The notes: a model not told the origin generated them from the sequence alone. A stretch of 64,000 bases of DNA from Lachnospiraceae bacterium UBA1683 (GCA_002320245.1 DCKD01000044.1:18299-82298), one strand, 5' to 3'. Shown: positions 8,611 through 17,371, numbered from the stretch's first letter. Program-made: numbers and translations.

Positions 8611-9451
8611 CGTAAAGGACTTGACATTTTCCTATGGGAAAGACAAACAGGCATTGCATGGCCTGAATTTCTCCGTGGGAGATGGCGAAATCTTTGGGTT
8701 TTTAGGGCCGAATGGTTCCGGCAAGTCAACAACCCAAAAGATACTAACGGGCATTTTGAAAGGACATGGGGGTACGGTATCTTTATTCGGGCAGGACATC
8801 AAAAACGCACATACACAGGAATTTTTTCAAAAAATCGGCGTCCTGTTTGAGTTTCCCTATCTGTATGCCAATTTAAGCGCCCTTGACAATCTCCATTATT
8901 TTGCCTCGTTCTATCCCAAGGAGCAACTGCGGGATGCGGAAGAACTGCTTGACGAGCTGGAATTTAAGAGGGACTTTTTGAAAAAGCCGGTTTCCTCCTA
9001 CTCAAAGGGGATGCGCCAGCGTGTCAGCATGGCGCGGGCCTTAATCAGCAACCCGAAGCTCCTGTTTTTAGACGAGCCGACCAGCGGCCTTGATCCTGCC
9101 GGAGCTGTCCTCTTTCGTAAGATTATAGAGAAAGAACGACAGAAAGGCACGACAGTATTTTTGACAACGCACAATATGCTGGACGCTGATCTGCTCTGTG
9201 ACAGAGTAGCGTTTATCTCCAATGGAAATATTGTGGCGCTGGATACGCCAAGGAATCTGAAAGAGCAAAACAGCAATCACAGCATTGTCATTGACTATCT
9301 GTATCAGGGCAAGCGGGAGGAACAGACGATGGAAGCCCCGGAGCTGAAAGCCGGTATTCCTTTTGTATATGACGAATTAATCAGCGTTCACTCACAGGAA
9401 CCGACTTTGGAGGATATGTTTATTCAATATACAGGGAGGGGGCTGACTTAA
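8597..9451 (+). CDS. ABC transporter ATP-binding protein
   Basis: A 284-residue ATPase: Walker A GPNGSGKS (residues 37-44), signature SYSKGMRQR (133-141), Walker B LFLDE with catalytic Glu159, then the H-loop region TTHNMLDADLL. The C-terminal 70 residues are an accessory domain typical of ABC-2 exporters. Start ATG 8597, inside the end of the small membrane gene; the longer frame from 8549 lacks a ribosome site. It overlaps the permease at 9451 by one base. It powers export of an unknown, probably antimicrobial, substrate. Confidence 0.93.
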   Translation: MKMIDVKDLTFSYGKDKQALHGLNFSVGDGEIFGFLGPNGSGKSTTQKILTGILKGHGGTVSLFGQDIKNAHTQEFFQKIGVLFEFPYLYANLSALDNLHYFASFYPKEQLRDAEELLDELEFKRDFLKKPVSSYSKGMRQRVSMARALISNPKLLFLDEPTSGLDPAGAVLFRKIIEKERQKGTTVFLTTHNMLDADLLCDRVAFISNGNIVALDTPRNLKEQNSNHSIVIDYLYQGKREEQTMEAPELKAGIPFVYDELISVHSQEPTLEDMFIQYTGRGLT

Positions 9452-10443
9452 TGTGGAGAGGATTTTCCCATTTACTGAAAAAAGACTTCAAGTTGATGTT
9501 GTCCAGTAAATTTTTTCTGTTGGCTCTTATCTCACTTGTCTTATATTCCTGCTATATCAATTTTGTGTATGTGAATTTAGATCAGGAGATGTACCCTGTT
9601 TATCTTTATGACCCACAGGATAAGCTGTCTGTCACTTCGGAGTATATTACAAAGATAGACAGTCGGGAGGCCGTGGAAACGGCCTGTGCTGACCAATATT
9701 CTGTTGGTTTTGATTTTTCTGCTGATAAGCCGGAATTGTATATGCTTTCTAGCGGTTTGGAAACCACCGATCACTACCGCATGGTTTGGGGTGAAGCTGT
9801 CATAAATGGAAATGTGGATGGGCAGGCAGGTGTAATCGGCACCAACAACAAGGAAATGAAAAACCGCCGGGAAATTACCGCTGAATTTCTGTTTTTTGAA
9901 TTATCAGCAGTTGGATTTTTGGGGCTGGCCTCCATGCTCTTTAAGGAGAAGCAGATGGGTGTGATACGGGTACACGGGATACTCCCTGTCCGCCGTTCTA
10001 TGTTCATTTTATCCAAACTGCTCCTGCTGTTGGTTTCAGATTTGATGTTCACGTCCTTGCTGACAGTGATCAATCTGGGGGTTCCGTATGCCATTGATGT
10101 ACTGCCGGAAGTTCTCTTGCAGGCAGGTATTTTATCACTGATTATGACGTTGGTCGGTTTCTTTTGCGCGATCCGGCTACCAGATTTCAAACAGTTTTCC
10201 TTGTTTTATCTTGTGCTTGCGGTTTTTGTGACAACGCCCGTATTTCTGGCAGGACAGACCGGCATTGCATGGGACTGGATTGTTTACCACCCAATGTACC
10301 ATTTATTTGAGGCGATGAAAGCGGCTTATTTTTCTACACCAATGGTGGAAGCGCCTTATTACTTGATTTGTTTTGGAGCAATTATTCTTTTGTTCCTACT
10401 TGTCTATCAGACATTGAACTGCGAAATGGCAAAGGAGGGATAG
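9451..10443 (+). CDS. ABC-2 type permease, first subunit
   Basis: A 330-residue protein with one N-terminal membrane helix, an extracellular domain of about 110 residues and a C-terminal block of five hydrophobic helices ending LLVYQTLNCEMAKEG. This is the usual layout of ABC-2 exporters such as fluoroquinolone or bacitracin export permeases. The overlap with the ATPase stop and the 3-bp gap to the second permease point to one operon. Substrate unknown. Confidence 0.88.
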   Translation: MWRGFSHLLKKDFKLMLSSKFFLLALISLVLYSCYINFVYVNLDQEMYPVYLYDPQDKLSVTSEYITKIDSREAVETACADQYSVGFDFSADKPELYMLSSGLETTDHYRMVWGEAVINGNVDGQAGVIGTNNKEMKNRREITAEFLFFELSAVGFLGLASMLFKEKQMGVIRVHGILPVRRSMFILSKLLLLLVSDLMFTSLLTVINLGVPYAIDVLPEVLLQAGILSLIMTLVGFFCAIRLPDFKQFSLFYLVLAVFVTTPVFLAGQTGIAWDWIVYHPMYHLFEAMKAAYFSTPMVEAPYYLICFGAIILLFLLVYQTLNCEMAKEG

Positions 10444-10446
10444 GGA

Positions 10447-11463
10447 ATGAAAGGATTAAAATATCAACTTAAAAGTATTCGCCGCGATAAAATGTGCATT
10501 TTGACCTTTCTGCTCCCGGTCATTGTCGGTATCGCTATCAATCTGCTTTCAGGTGTGAGTTTTCAGTCAATGGGCGAAACCGCATTTGGCGTTTTGGAAA
10601 ACAATATCTCTGCTGATACGGTCGAATGGCTGCAATCAAACGGAACTGTTACGCAATATGAAACGCTCGATGAACTTCGAGAAGCCGTAAACAATCCGTC
10701 CACCCAAATGATAGGCGTTCTGCAAACTGGTAACGCGATACAGACCTTTCTTTCGGGGGACGAATTAGAGGTAAACAGAAGGATTGCAGATACGCTCCCA
10801 CAGATTTATGAAAATCGAATAGAACAGTTGTCGCTTGACAAGACGATCATCCCGGTGAAAACAGATAATAATGAGGGGTTGAAATCTCTTTTAATCGTGC
10901 TCGCTTTGGTTACGGCTATGTTTATGGGCTGTACCTTTAATGCAATGAATATCATCAGTGAGAAAGAGGACGGTATAGAATTTATCAATCAGGTACTTCC
11001 TACGACAACAAAATCCTATGTGGTTCAGAAAATGCTTTTAGGCTTTATTGGAGGTAGTGTTTCAACTATTGTAACTGCATTTATCTGTTTGCGGATAGAG
11101 GCAGTACAGATATTACCGTTTTTACTGATTGTCCTGTTCTCTGCTTATATTTCGGCTTTGATAGGATTGTTCATCGGTTACTTTTCAAATGGACTAATGG
11201 TGGGAATTGTTTACATCAAGATCGTAATGATTTTGTTTCTTGCTCCGCCTATCTTCTTTTATCTGACGGTTCCAGATAACAGTATCATTTTTATACTTTC
11301 GTATCTGATACCGTCAAGTGCAACCTTTGAGGGCATTATGAATTTGGCAAATGGCAGTACCACAATAGCGTTCAAAGATATTTTTGTTCTTGTTGTTCAT
11401 TGCATATTTTGGTTTTTGACCTATTTGCTTATATCGGAACGCCAGAAAAACAGGTATAACTGA
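10447..11463 (+). CDS. ABC-2 type permease, second subunit
   Basis: A 338-residue protein with the same plan as its neighbour: N-terminal helix, external domain (about residues 38-135), then six membrane segments, including LLIVLALVTAMFMGC and a CISE-like cytoplasmic turn NIISEKEDGIEF. It pairs with 9451-10443 as a heterodimer. Ribosome site AAAGGAGGG before ATG 10447. It is the last gene of the ABC operon controlled by the 6539/7204 two-component system. Confidence 0.88.
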   Translation: MKGLKYQLKSIRRDKMCILTFLLPVIVGIAINLLSGVSFQSMGETAFGVLENNISADTVEWLQSNGTVTQYETLDELREAVNNPSTQMIGVLQTGNAIQTFLSGDELEVNRRIADTLPQIYENRIEQLSLDKTIIPVKTDNNEGLKSLLIVLALVTAMFMGCTFNAMNIISEKEDGIEFINQVLPTTTKSYVVQKMLLGFIGGSVSTIVTAFICLRIEAVQILPFLLIVLFSAYISALIGLFIGYFSNGLMVGIVYIKIVMILFLAPPIFFYLTVPDNSIIFILSYLIPSSATFEGIMNLANGSTTIAFKDIFVLVVHCIFWFLTYLLISERQKNRYN

Positions 11464-11497
11464 CCTCGAGTAAGGAAATGAAATGGCGGTGAAAACT

Positions 11498-11914
11498 ATG
11501 GTGGATATCTTAATTATTGAGTCTGGGAAGGAAGATGGGATACTAAATGAAATAGTGGATTTTATATCTTCAAGGACACAGTGCCGGGTTATGAACTTAC
11601 TGCCGAATTTAAATAAAAATCATTCTGCTGAAGTTTTGTCTTTTGCCGGCATAGAAGTTCGTGTCTATGAGCAGACCGTCTACCAGGATGGAGAATTAGT
11701 GCCAATGCCCCACCATGAGTTTTTTACGTTACTCTATCTGGCACAGCATCCCGGATGGGTATTCTCGAAAGAACAAATCTATGAGGCAGTATGGAAATCG
11801 CCTGGAGATGAGTGTGGATCAGCAGTGACAAATGTGATCAGCCAGATTCGGAAGAAGATCGGGGATAGGTATATAGAAACTGTAATTAACAGCGGGTATA
11901 AATTTGTGGGATAG
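11498..11914 (+). CDS. Solo OmpR-type winged-helix protein
   Basis: A DNA-binding winged helix (about the last 95 residues, with HHEFFTLLYLAQHPGWVFSK and YIETVINSGYKFVG) behind a short divergent N-terminal segment that lacks any phosphoacceptor Asp site. Start ATG 11498 follows GGCGGTGA; ATG 11483 is the alternative. Paralogues lie at 19695, 21279 and 23676, with remnants at 12331 and 24067. Target and role unknown; these may regulate the mobile cassettes they accompany. Confidence 0.85.
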   Translation: MVDILIIESGKEDGILNEIVDFISSRTQCRVMNLLPNLNKNHSAEVLSFAGIEVRVYEQTVYQDGELVPMPHHEFFTLLYLAQHPGWVFSKEQIYEAVWKSPGDECGSAVTNVISQIRKKIGDRYIETVINSGYKFVG

Positions 11915-11930
11915 AAAACGAAAGATAAGG

Positions 11931-11963
11931 GCATCTGCTAGTGAGACTGGCGGGTGCTTTTTT
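11931..11963 (+). terminator. Rho-independent terminator
   Basis: GCATCTGCTAGT pairs with ACTGGCGGGTGC across a three-base loop, followed by TTTTTT. The same hairpin, with a slightly larger loop, recurs at 17014-17048, again directly before a conjugative-transposon HTH gene. Confidence 0.85.
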
Positions 11964-12013
11964 CTCACAGATATGGTATGCTGTTAGCAGAATTATTTAT
12001 CGGAGGTACGAGT

Positions 12014-12289
12014 ATGGAAGAACAGCAGAATCCATTGACTTATGAAATCATCAAAGCGGCGGTTGCCGGAGAGAAATGGGCAACAGAAAAAGTTATTGCA
12101 CACTACGATTCTTATATTGAAGAACTCGCCACGGTAAAAGAAAGACAGCCGGACGGCAGCGTGAGAACCTATGTGGACGAGGACATGAAACAGGAGATCA
12201 TATTGAAGTTGTTGGAGAAGATACTAGACTTCCCATTGAAGGAAGCGGAGAGGATAGCAGGAGGGAAAACTGAGTTGGAGGCTGGTTAG
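12014..12289 (+). CDS. Conjugative-transposon-like HTH_16 protein, copy 1
   Basis: A 91-residue protein of the helix-turn-helix family found in Tn916-like elements: NPLTYEIIKAAVAGEKWATE, then YDSYIEELATV, then a YVDEDMKQEI motif resembling sigma-factor region 2. Start ATG 12014 behind GGAGGT, rather than the in-frame upstream ATG at 11954. Close paralogue at 17097-17369, more distant at 31224-31472. Usually it sits beside a small sigma factor, but not here, so this copy may be a relic of a conjugative element. Confidence 0.8.
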   Translation: MEEQQNPLTYEIIKAAVAGEKWATEKVIAHYDSYIEELATVKERQPDGSVRTYVDEDMKQEIILKLLEKILDFPLKEAERIAGGKTELEAG

Positions 12290-12330
12290 AGAAGAAGTAG
12301 ATATACACAAAGTTACTTGGAAATTAAAAC

Positions 12331-12444
12331 CCAGAGCATTGAGGGGTGGCGGTGATGAATGTAATAAGCCAAATCAGGCAGAAGATCGGAGATAGGTACA
12401 TAGAAACGGCGGTTGGGATCGGGTATAAGTTTCAGATTGTGTAA
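12331..12444 (+). pseudogene. Remnant of solo winged-helix gene
   Basis: Translated in frame it gives PEH, a stop, then the last 29 residues of the winged helix (MNVISQIRQKIGDRY, ending YKFQIV). It corresponds to the 3' third of the paralogue at 11498. ATG 12355 could start a 29-residue peptide but without the wing and recognition helix intact. A perfect 11-bp inverted repeat follows (12449-12459 with 12481-12491). Confidence 0.75.
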
Positions 12445-12448
12445 TTCT

Positions 12449-12491
12449 GAGCCGATAGCAGGCATTTGGAAACAGATGTGGCTATCGGCTC
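12449..12491. other. Perfect 11-bp hairpin
   Basis: GAGCCGATAGC pairs exactly with GCTATCGGCTC across 21 bases. No T run follows, so it is a transcript-end hairpin or remnant rather than a clear terminator. From 12492 to 12615 I see only the leader of the next gene. Confidence 0.6.
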
Positions 12492-12615
12492 TAGTGTTGT
12501 GTTAATGATTAGAGAGTTGAGATAACCAGCTTTTAGAGGTAAAATAAAAAAGACCAGAGCTATTGCTTGAGATAAATCAAGTCGAATGGAAGAAAAGCCA
12601 TCAAGGAGGAAATCA

Positions 12616-13290
12616 ATGGTTACAATATATTATGTTGAGGATGATTGGGATATCGCAGAGAATGTAAAAACATATCTGGAAATCCGGCAGATGGAAGTAT
12701 CTTTATATTATAGTATCGCTGATGCGAAACAAGCATTACTGATAAAGCGTCCAGACCTCCTTTTGGTGGATCGGAATATGCCAGATGGAAATGGGGATGA
12801 AATGTGTAAATGGATTCGCCGCTTATGGGGAAATCAGCTTCCAATTCTTTATTTAACGGTTCGGGGAGAAACGGCAGATATTGTTCAGGGATTTCAGGAT
12901 GGAGCAGATGATTATGTGGTAAAACCGTTTGAGTTGGAGGTGTTGTATTCCCGTATCCTGGCATTGTTGCGCCGGAGTGGACAAACAAAGGAAACCCGGC
13001 TTTTCTGCGATAATCTTTTGCTGGACACAGATAAAATGTCTGTTTTTTGGGAACAGGAAGAAATTCTGTTGAGTCAGCCGGAATATCAGCTGCTCCTTCT
13101 GCTGATGGAAAACAAAGGAAAAACGGTAACCAGAAGACAGCTATTGGAACAGGTATGGGACAGCAATGGAAATTATGTGAATGACAATACATTGACCGTG
13201 ACAATGAAACGCTTGCGGGAGAAATTACACAATCCGACCTGCCTGAAAACCATACGCAGTTTTGGTTATCGACTGGAGGAAAGCATATGA
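12616..13290 (+). CDS. OmpR-family response regulator
   Basis: A 224-residue regulator with receiver domain (acidic EDD at 8-10, phosphoacceptor Asp52 in LLLVDRNMP, Lys103 in VVKPF) and winged helix to the end (SFGYRLEESI). Start ATG 12616 behind AAGGAGG; the frame from 12586 is too long. It overlaps the kinase at 13287 by four bases. Probably controls the ABC gene at 14620, whose promoter carries GTCACT repeats 11 bp apart. Confidence 0.93.
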   Translation: MVTIYYVEDDWDIAENVKTYLEIRQMEVSLYYSIADAKQALLIKRPDLLLVDRNMPDGNGDEMCKWIRRLWGNQLPILYLTVRGETADIVQGFQDGADDYVVKPFELEVLYSRILALLRRSGQTKETRLFCDNLLLDTDKMSVFWEQEEILLSQPEYQLLLLLMENKGKTVTRRQLLEQVWDSNGNYVNDNTLTVTMKRLREKLHNPTCLKTIRSFGYRLEESI

Positions 13291-14474
13291 CAGAGATAAG
13301 GAAACAGAGACTAACAGTTTGGGTGCCGGTGCTGGTGTGTGTTGTCAGTATTATTGGCATAACAGTTTTTTGGCAGTATGAATACCGGCAGGCTGCCTTT
13401 GAACATGTGTCCAAATTTTGTGAAATCATCATAGAAAATCATCCGGAAGGAGAGGAGCAGACACTTTCTGCATTGAAACAATATCATACGCTGGCAGAGC
13501 AGGAAGTGAAAGGAAATCAGTTTCTGAAGCAGTATGGATATCGAAATAATGAATTCTGCGAAGGTGTTCTGTGGAACTTTTTCATTCCTTCTGTAGTTTT
13601 AATACTTTTGGTGATCTGTGGATTTCTACTTACTGTATGGCGTATGAATAAGCGTAATCGAATGAGAATAGCGGAACTGACGAGTTATCTGGAGCAGGTC
13701 AATGTTGGTGCTGCCGGAACAGTCATACAGGTGAAAGAAGATGAATTTTCTCATCTCCAGGATGAAATATATAAGACAGTTACATCTCTGTATCAGACAA
13801 GGGAGGCAGCGGTGCAGGCAAAAGTGAATTTTGCAAATAATCTGGCAAATATAGCCCACCAATTAAAGACACCGATTACTTCCGCCTTTCTTTCTTTGCA
13901 GCTTATGAAGAATACAACACCCAATACTTATGGAGAACAGATTGAGAGACAGTTGAATCGGTTAAACAGATTAGAAGAATCATTGTTGACGCTTTCTAAG
14001 ATTGATGCCGGTACTTTGCATTTAGAATTTTCACAGGTGGATATTTACACAGCGTTAAACCTTGCAGCGGAGAATTTGAATGATTTACTGTTGAAAGAGA
14101 ATGTCTCTGTGGATATTCCAGATCATGGGGGTATTGAAATCTATGGAGACATGGAGTGGATAATGGAAGCCCTTATGAATTTGATGAAAAATTGCATGGA
14201 GCACTCTAAGCATGGAGGAACGATACATTGTGATTATTCCAGCAATCCGCTTTATGCGGAAATCCTGATATGGGATGATGGAGAGGGCTTTCAGGCAGAA
14301 GATATACCACACCTTTTTGAGCGGTTTTATCGAGGAAAAGGTACTGCCGGAAATGGAATAGGGATTGGATTGTCCCTAGCGCATTCTATTTTTGAGCTGC
14401 AGAACGGCAATATTACTGCCCGGAATCTGCCAGAAGGCGGAGCGTGTTTTGAAATAAGGGTGTACAGTCACTGA
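13287..14474 (+). CDS. Sensor histidine kinase
   Basis: A 395-residue kinase: membrane helix at 10-30, external loop of about 65 residues, second helix 98-119, dimerisation helix with His191 (ANIAHQLKTPITSA), and a catalytic ATPase domain with DDGEGFQ and GIGIGLSLAHS. It resembles kinases that partner BceAB/VEX-type ABC transporters. The transporter next to it is broken (14620-15180), so the system may now regulate something else or be decaying. Confidence 0.92.
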   Translation: MTEIRKQRLTVWVPVLVCVVSIIGITVFWQYEYRQAAFEHVSKFCEIIIENHPEGEEQTLSALKQYHTLAEQEVKGNQFLKQYGYRNNEFCEGVLWNFFIPSVVLILLVICGFLLTVWRMNKRNRMRIAELTSYLEQVNVGAAGTVIQVKEDEFSHLQDEIYKTVTSLYQTREAAVQAKVNFANNLANIAHQLKTPITSAFLSLQLMKNTTPNTYGEQIERQLNRLNRLEESLLTLSKIDAGTLHLEFSQVDIYTALNLAAENLNDLLLKENVSVDIPDHGGIEIYGDMEWIMEALMNLMKNCMEHSKHGGTIHCDYSSNPLYAEILIWDDGEGFQAEDIPHLFERFYRGKGTAGNGIGIGLSLAHSIFELQNGNITARNLPEGGACFEIRVYSH

Positions 14475-14498
14475 GATGTCACTTTCCTTTGTTATAAT
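14467..14498 (+). promoter_or_regulatory. Promoter of truncated ABC gene with 11-bp repeats
   Basis: GTCACT occurs at 14467 and again at 14478, exactly 11 bp apart, covering the -35 position of a TATAAT at 14493-14498. No good -35 hexamer is present, so activation by the regulator of 12616 is likely. Confidence 0.65.
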
Positions 14499-14619
14499 GT
14501 GACTTGTAAGAAGGATGCTCTGCTTGCAGAAGCATGATTCGCAAGTCAACGAGGGAAAATGCGAAGCATTTTTTCGAGTGGCAATGAATATCAGCCTATA
14601 ACAAAAAGGAGAGGATGTC

Positions 14620-15180
14620 ATGGAGATACTAAAATGTGAAGGAATCAGAAAAGTATATGGTTCGGGCGAAAACTGTGTTACGGCTTTAGATCGGATCGAT
14701 TTGTCTGTGGACAAAGGAGAGTTTGTTGCCATTGTAGGCGCATCCGGTTCAGGAAAGTCTACGCTTTTACATATTCTTGGAAGCGTGGATCAGCCGACAG
14801 AAGGAAAAATTGTAGTGGAAGGAACAGATATTTCTACCATGAACCGGACACAGTCGGCTATTTTCCGGAGAAGAAAAGTGGGGCTGGTCTATCAGTTTTA
14901 TAATCTGATCCCTACGCTTACCATTCGGAAAAATATCCTCATGCCGCTTTCTCTGGACAAAAGGAAACCGAACCAGGAGTATTTTGAACAGGTCGTAAAC
15001 ACGTTAGGCATTGCTGATAAGCTGGACTTTCTTCCCAACCAGTTATCCGGCGGACAACAGCAGCGTGCAGCCATAGCAAGGTCTTTGATTTACCGACCAG
15101 CTCTCTTACTCGCTGATGACTGTGAGATAATAGGACTAACAAGGAGAAACCCAATAAAATCAAGGGTTCTATCATGTTAG
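14620..15180 (+). pseudogene. Truncated MacB/BceA-type ABC ATPase
   Basis: The first 166 residues are a normal ATPase: Walker A GASGSGKS (40-47), Q-loop region VYQFYNLIP, signature LSGGQQQR (142-149) and the start of Walker B, LLLAD (162-166). The expected EPTGNLD is replaced by about 20 unrelated residues ending RVLSC, and the D-loop, H-loop and the whole FtsX-type permease are absent. The break lies near base 15118. Without the Walker B Glu and H-loop it cannot be a working ATPase. Confidence 0.85.
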
Positions 15181-15192
15181 TTCTATTTTTTT
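15135..15192 (+). terminator. Possible terminator in sequence replacing ABC 3' end
   Basis: ACTAACA (15135-15141) pairs with TGTTAGT (15175-15181), with an inner AGAAACCC/GGGTTCT partial stem, and TTTTTTT follows. It may be the end of whatever element replaced the ABC 3' part. From 15193 to 15348 I see nothing else. Confidence 0.45.
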
Positions 15193-15348
15193 GACCGAAA
15201 ATGAACATGATTTTATGGATTTGGAAAGGAGATCCCGTCAGTGATTGACTGATTAAAAAATATAGAAAGATAGGGTATAACGAAGAAAGCTGTATCAGCA
15301 GAAGATAAAAATAAATACTCAGAAAGGAAAGTTAAGGGAGGGATAAGA

Positions 15349-15666
15349 ATGATGAGTAGAGAAGTCATGAAGAAAACAATATTACCGATGTCGTTTTTGG
15401 CAATCTGGATTTGGATCGCATATAATTTTTGTACGTCTTTAGGACAGAATGAATGGTGGAAAATATGGATGGTTATTGGAAGGCCATACGGAATACATAG
15501 TCTGTGTGTATGGTTATTACCTAGGGATTTTGATATAGGTGGAACCGCCGGAGTTTTGGTAATAAATATAATATTAGGTTGTTTGATTGGTGAAGTAGTG
15601 GTTATATGGTATGTATTACGTGCCGTTTATGTTTTATTTAAATATCTTGTAGACCTGTTAAGATAA
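15349..15666 (+). CDS. Small membrane protein, unrecognised
   Basis: A 105-residue hydrophobic protein with about three membrane segments (ILPMSFLAIWIWIAYNF; an internal one around GGTAGVLVINIILGCLIG; EVVVIWYVLRAVYVLF). ATG 15349 or 15352 follows AAGGGAGGGATAAG. No family is recognised. It is AT-rich like its surroundings and stands alone before repeat copy 2. Confidence 0.6.
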   Translation: MMSREVMKKTILPMSFLAIWIWIAYNFCTSLGQNEWWKIWMVIGRPYGIHSLCVWLLPRDFDIGGTAGVLVINIILGCLIGEVVVIWYVLRAVYVLFKYLVDLLR

Positions 15667-15713
15667 ATAATTTCATGATTTTAAATTGTGTATAGATATT
15701 TATTGGCGTGCCG

Positions 15714-15816
15714 TCTCACTGGCTTGCGTACCATAAATTGATACAATGCACCCTTGGCAGTCAGAGGGTTCAAATTTAACGATTACCCATACTCAAAAAA
15801 CGATAGGGTGCATTTG
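15714..15816. repeat. 103-bp intergenic repeat, copy 2
   Basis: Second copy of the repeat at 2906-3008, with few substitutions. The inner arms AATGCACCCT (15745-15754) and AGGGTGCATT (15805-15814) are intact, while the outer left arm and the AGAGGGTGCA arm have decayed. Retention of only one of the two arm pairs is notable. Confidence 0.75.
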
Positions 15817-15902
15817 GAAGAGGAATGGAAAATTCCAAACTTGTATGTTATACTGGATACTGAAAATAACGAGACAAACATGAAGTTGTGAGGTGCATGA
15901 GT

Positions 15903-16103
15903 ATGAAAAAGTATGAATACAAATTTGTTGAAGTAAAGAAACAAGCAGGGTTAGCAGGCATTACGTTTGAAGAATGTAAAAAAGTAATAATTTCAGAAGC
16001 AGAACAAGGCTGGCGATTGAAACAAATTGTTACGCCAATCAACGAGAAATCAGGGGTTAATAGTCCTGTATGTTATCAAATTATTTTTGAAAGAGAAGCA
16101 TAA
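15903..16103 (+). CDS. DUF4177 domain protein
   Basis: A 66-residue protein starting MKKYEYKFVEV, the hallmark of DUF4177, with the conserved late segment EAEQGWRLKQIV. Start ATG 15903, eight bases after GAGGTG, preferred over 15888 and 15897. Function of the family is unknown. It is probably co-transcribed with the membrane protein at 16133. Confidence 0.75.
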   Translation: MKKYEYKFVEVKKQAGLAGITFEECKKVIISEAEQGWRLKQIVTPINEKSGVNSPVCYQIIFEREA

Positions 16104-16132
16104 AATAAATTGGAAGTTATTGAGAGGTAATT

Positions 16133-16369
16133 ATGAAAATCGTAAAAATTTTATTATCTATTATGATAATACTTTTCGCTATATTAGAATTAGTAAAAAT
16201 TCTTCCGCTTGATATAGCAAATCCTATTATGCTTACATCCCTTGCCACTCTTTTACTGTTAAGAAGTGTAGAATATAAAAACAGCAGAGAAAAAAGAGGC
16301 TTTATTCTTACCTGTTTAACCGCAGTATTTGTCTATGTTGTTGTGATTTATAATGTTTTTATAGGTTAA
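16133..16369 (+). CDS. Small membrane protein
   Basis: A 78-residue protein with three hydrophobic segments: MKIVKILLSIMIILFAILEL, then one at about residues 31-46, then ILTCLTAVFVYVVVIYNVF. Ribosome site GAGAGG before ATG 16133. No family recognised. A terminator follows at 16391. Confidence 0.6.
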   Translation: MKIVKILLSIMIILFAILELVKILPLDIANPIMLTSLATLLLLRSVEYKNSREKRGFILTCLTAVFVYVVVIYNVFIG

Positions 16370-16390
16370 GAAAATTCCAGTTGATAGGGG

Positions 16391-16426
16391 AGCAACAGAC
16401 AAAATGTTTGTTGCTTTTCTTTTTTG
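16391..16426 (+). terminator. Rho-independent terminator
   Basis: AGCAACA (16391-16397) pairs with TGTTGCT (16409-16415), followed by TTTCTTTTTT. Confidence 0.85.
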
Positions 16427-16469
16427 ATGAGAATATAAAATAAAACGATTACCACAAGGTTTGTTTAAG

Positions 16470-17002
16470 AAACTTATCAATATAGACCAATAAAGTTATC
16501 TTTCATGACAACGAATAATAAGAAATCTATGGTAACATCCTACCCGTAGTGGTAAATTGTTCTACAGGAAAGGGTGCGAAACATGGAAAATGAAGTATAC
16601 GAAAAGGACTATGGAGAAGAATTCCGGGAGAGAAGCGATAAGGCAAAGGGAAAGGATTTTCTGGACACCTTGATGGATGTTGGATTCTTTCAGGCGTATA
16701 AAGAAGAAATGGACAAAATCCCAAAGCGTGTGGTGCCCAAAGAAAAAGCGGATTATGAATACCTGCTTGGTGAGTGTGACGCTTACGTCAGGCAGTTTGG
16801 CGGAAAAATCCGGGGCGAGGTAGATTACCAGAAATGGCAGGCTACCATTGATCTGTACCTGGAGCATTTTGAGTTTTGTGACCGGGAGGCGCTGGCGCTG
16901 CTAAAAGAGATCGCAGAGCGGGCGGAGAACGTGACGTTTTCGATGAAAGATGGGTTGCTTCGGATGTCGGTGTTTATTGGATATTTTGATGAGGTGTATT
17001 AA
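16470..17002 (+). repeat. 533-bp duplicated block, copy 2
   Basis: Second copy of 3582-4114. The conserved non-coding leader (16470-16582) is almost unchanged between copies, which suggests it carries the promoter and any regulatory site of the 139-aa genes. Confidence 0.85.
16583..17002 (+). CDS. Conserved hypothetical protein, paralogue B
   Basis: A 139-residue protein nearly identical to 3695-4114, starting MENEVYEKDYGEEF from ATG 16583 behind AGGAAAGGG. Differences include N/D and R/K swaps plus many silent changes. A terminator and a conjugative-transposon HTH gene follow within 100 bp; at the first copy neither is present. Function unknown. Confidence 0.75.
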   Translation: MENEVYEKDYGEEFRERSDKAKGKDFLDTLMDVGFFQAYKEEMDKIPKRVVPKEKADYEYLLGECDAYVRQFGGKIRGEVDYQKWQATIDLYLEHFEFCDREALALLKEIAERAENVTFSMKDGLLRMSVFIGYFDEVY

Positions 17003-17013
17003 GCGGGATGAGA

Positions 17014-17048
17014 GCATCTGCTAGTGTGAGGACTGGCGGGTGCTTTTT
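17014..17048 (+). terminator. Rho-independent terminator
   Basis: GCATCTGCTAGT pairs with ACTGGCGGGTGC, followed by TTTTTT. It is the near-copy of 11931-11963. Confidence 0.85.
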
Positions 17049-17096
17049 TCTCACAGATATGGTATGCTGTTAGCATCAGCTTGGAGGTATGGAGCT

Positions 17097-17369
17097 ATGG
17101 GCGATCAGCAGGATACATTGACTTATGAAATTATCAAAGCGGCTGTTGCCGGGGAAAAGTGGGCAACGGAAAAAGTCATTGCACACTACGATTCTTATAT
17201 TGAGAAACTTTCCACAGTGAAAGAAAAGCAGCCTGACGGCAGCGTGAGAACCTATGTGGATGAGGATTTGAAGCAGGAGATAGCATTGAAACTGTTGGAG
17301 GAGATACCGAACTTTTCGATGGAGGAAGCGGAGAGGACAGCGGAAGGGGAAACAGAGAAGGAGGAATAA
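17097..17369 (+). CDS. Conjugative-transposon-like HTH_16 protein, copy 2
   Basis: A 90-residue protein closely similar to 12014-12289 (LTYEIIKAAVAGEKWATEKV, then YVDEDLKQEIALKLLEEI). Start ATG 17097 behind GGAGG (17082-17086). The 90 bp upstream also match those of copy 1, so leader and gene were duplicated together. No sigma-factor partner is adjacent. Confidence 0.8.
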   Translation: MGDQQDTLTYEIIKAAVAGEKWATEKVIAHYDSYIEKLSTVKEKQPDGSVRTYVDEDLKQEIALKLLEEIPNFSMEEAERTAEGETEKEE

Positions 17370-17371
17370 AA

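Noticed and set aside
12620..13432. 270-residue leftward frame opposite the response regulator
   Set aside because: Low-complexity Cys/Pro composition and full overlap with a clear response regulator and kinase start.
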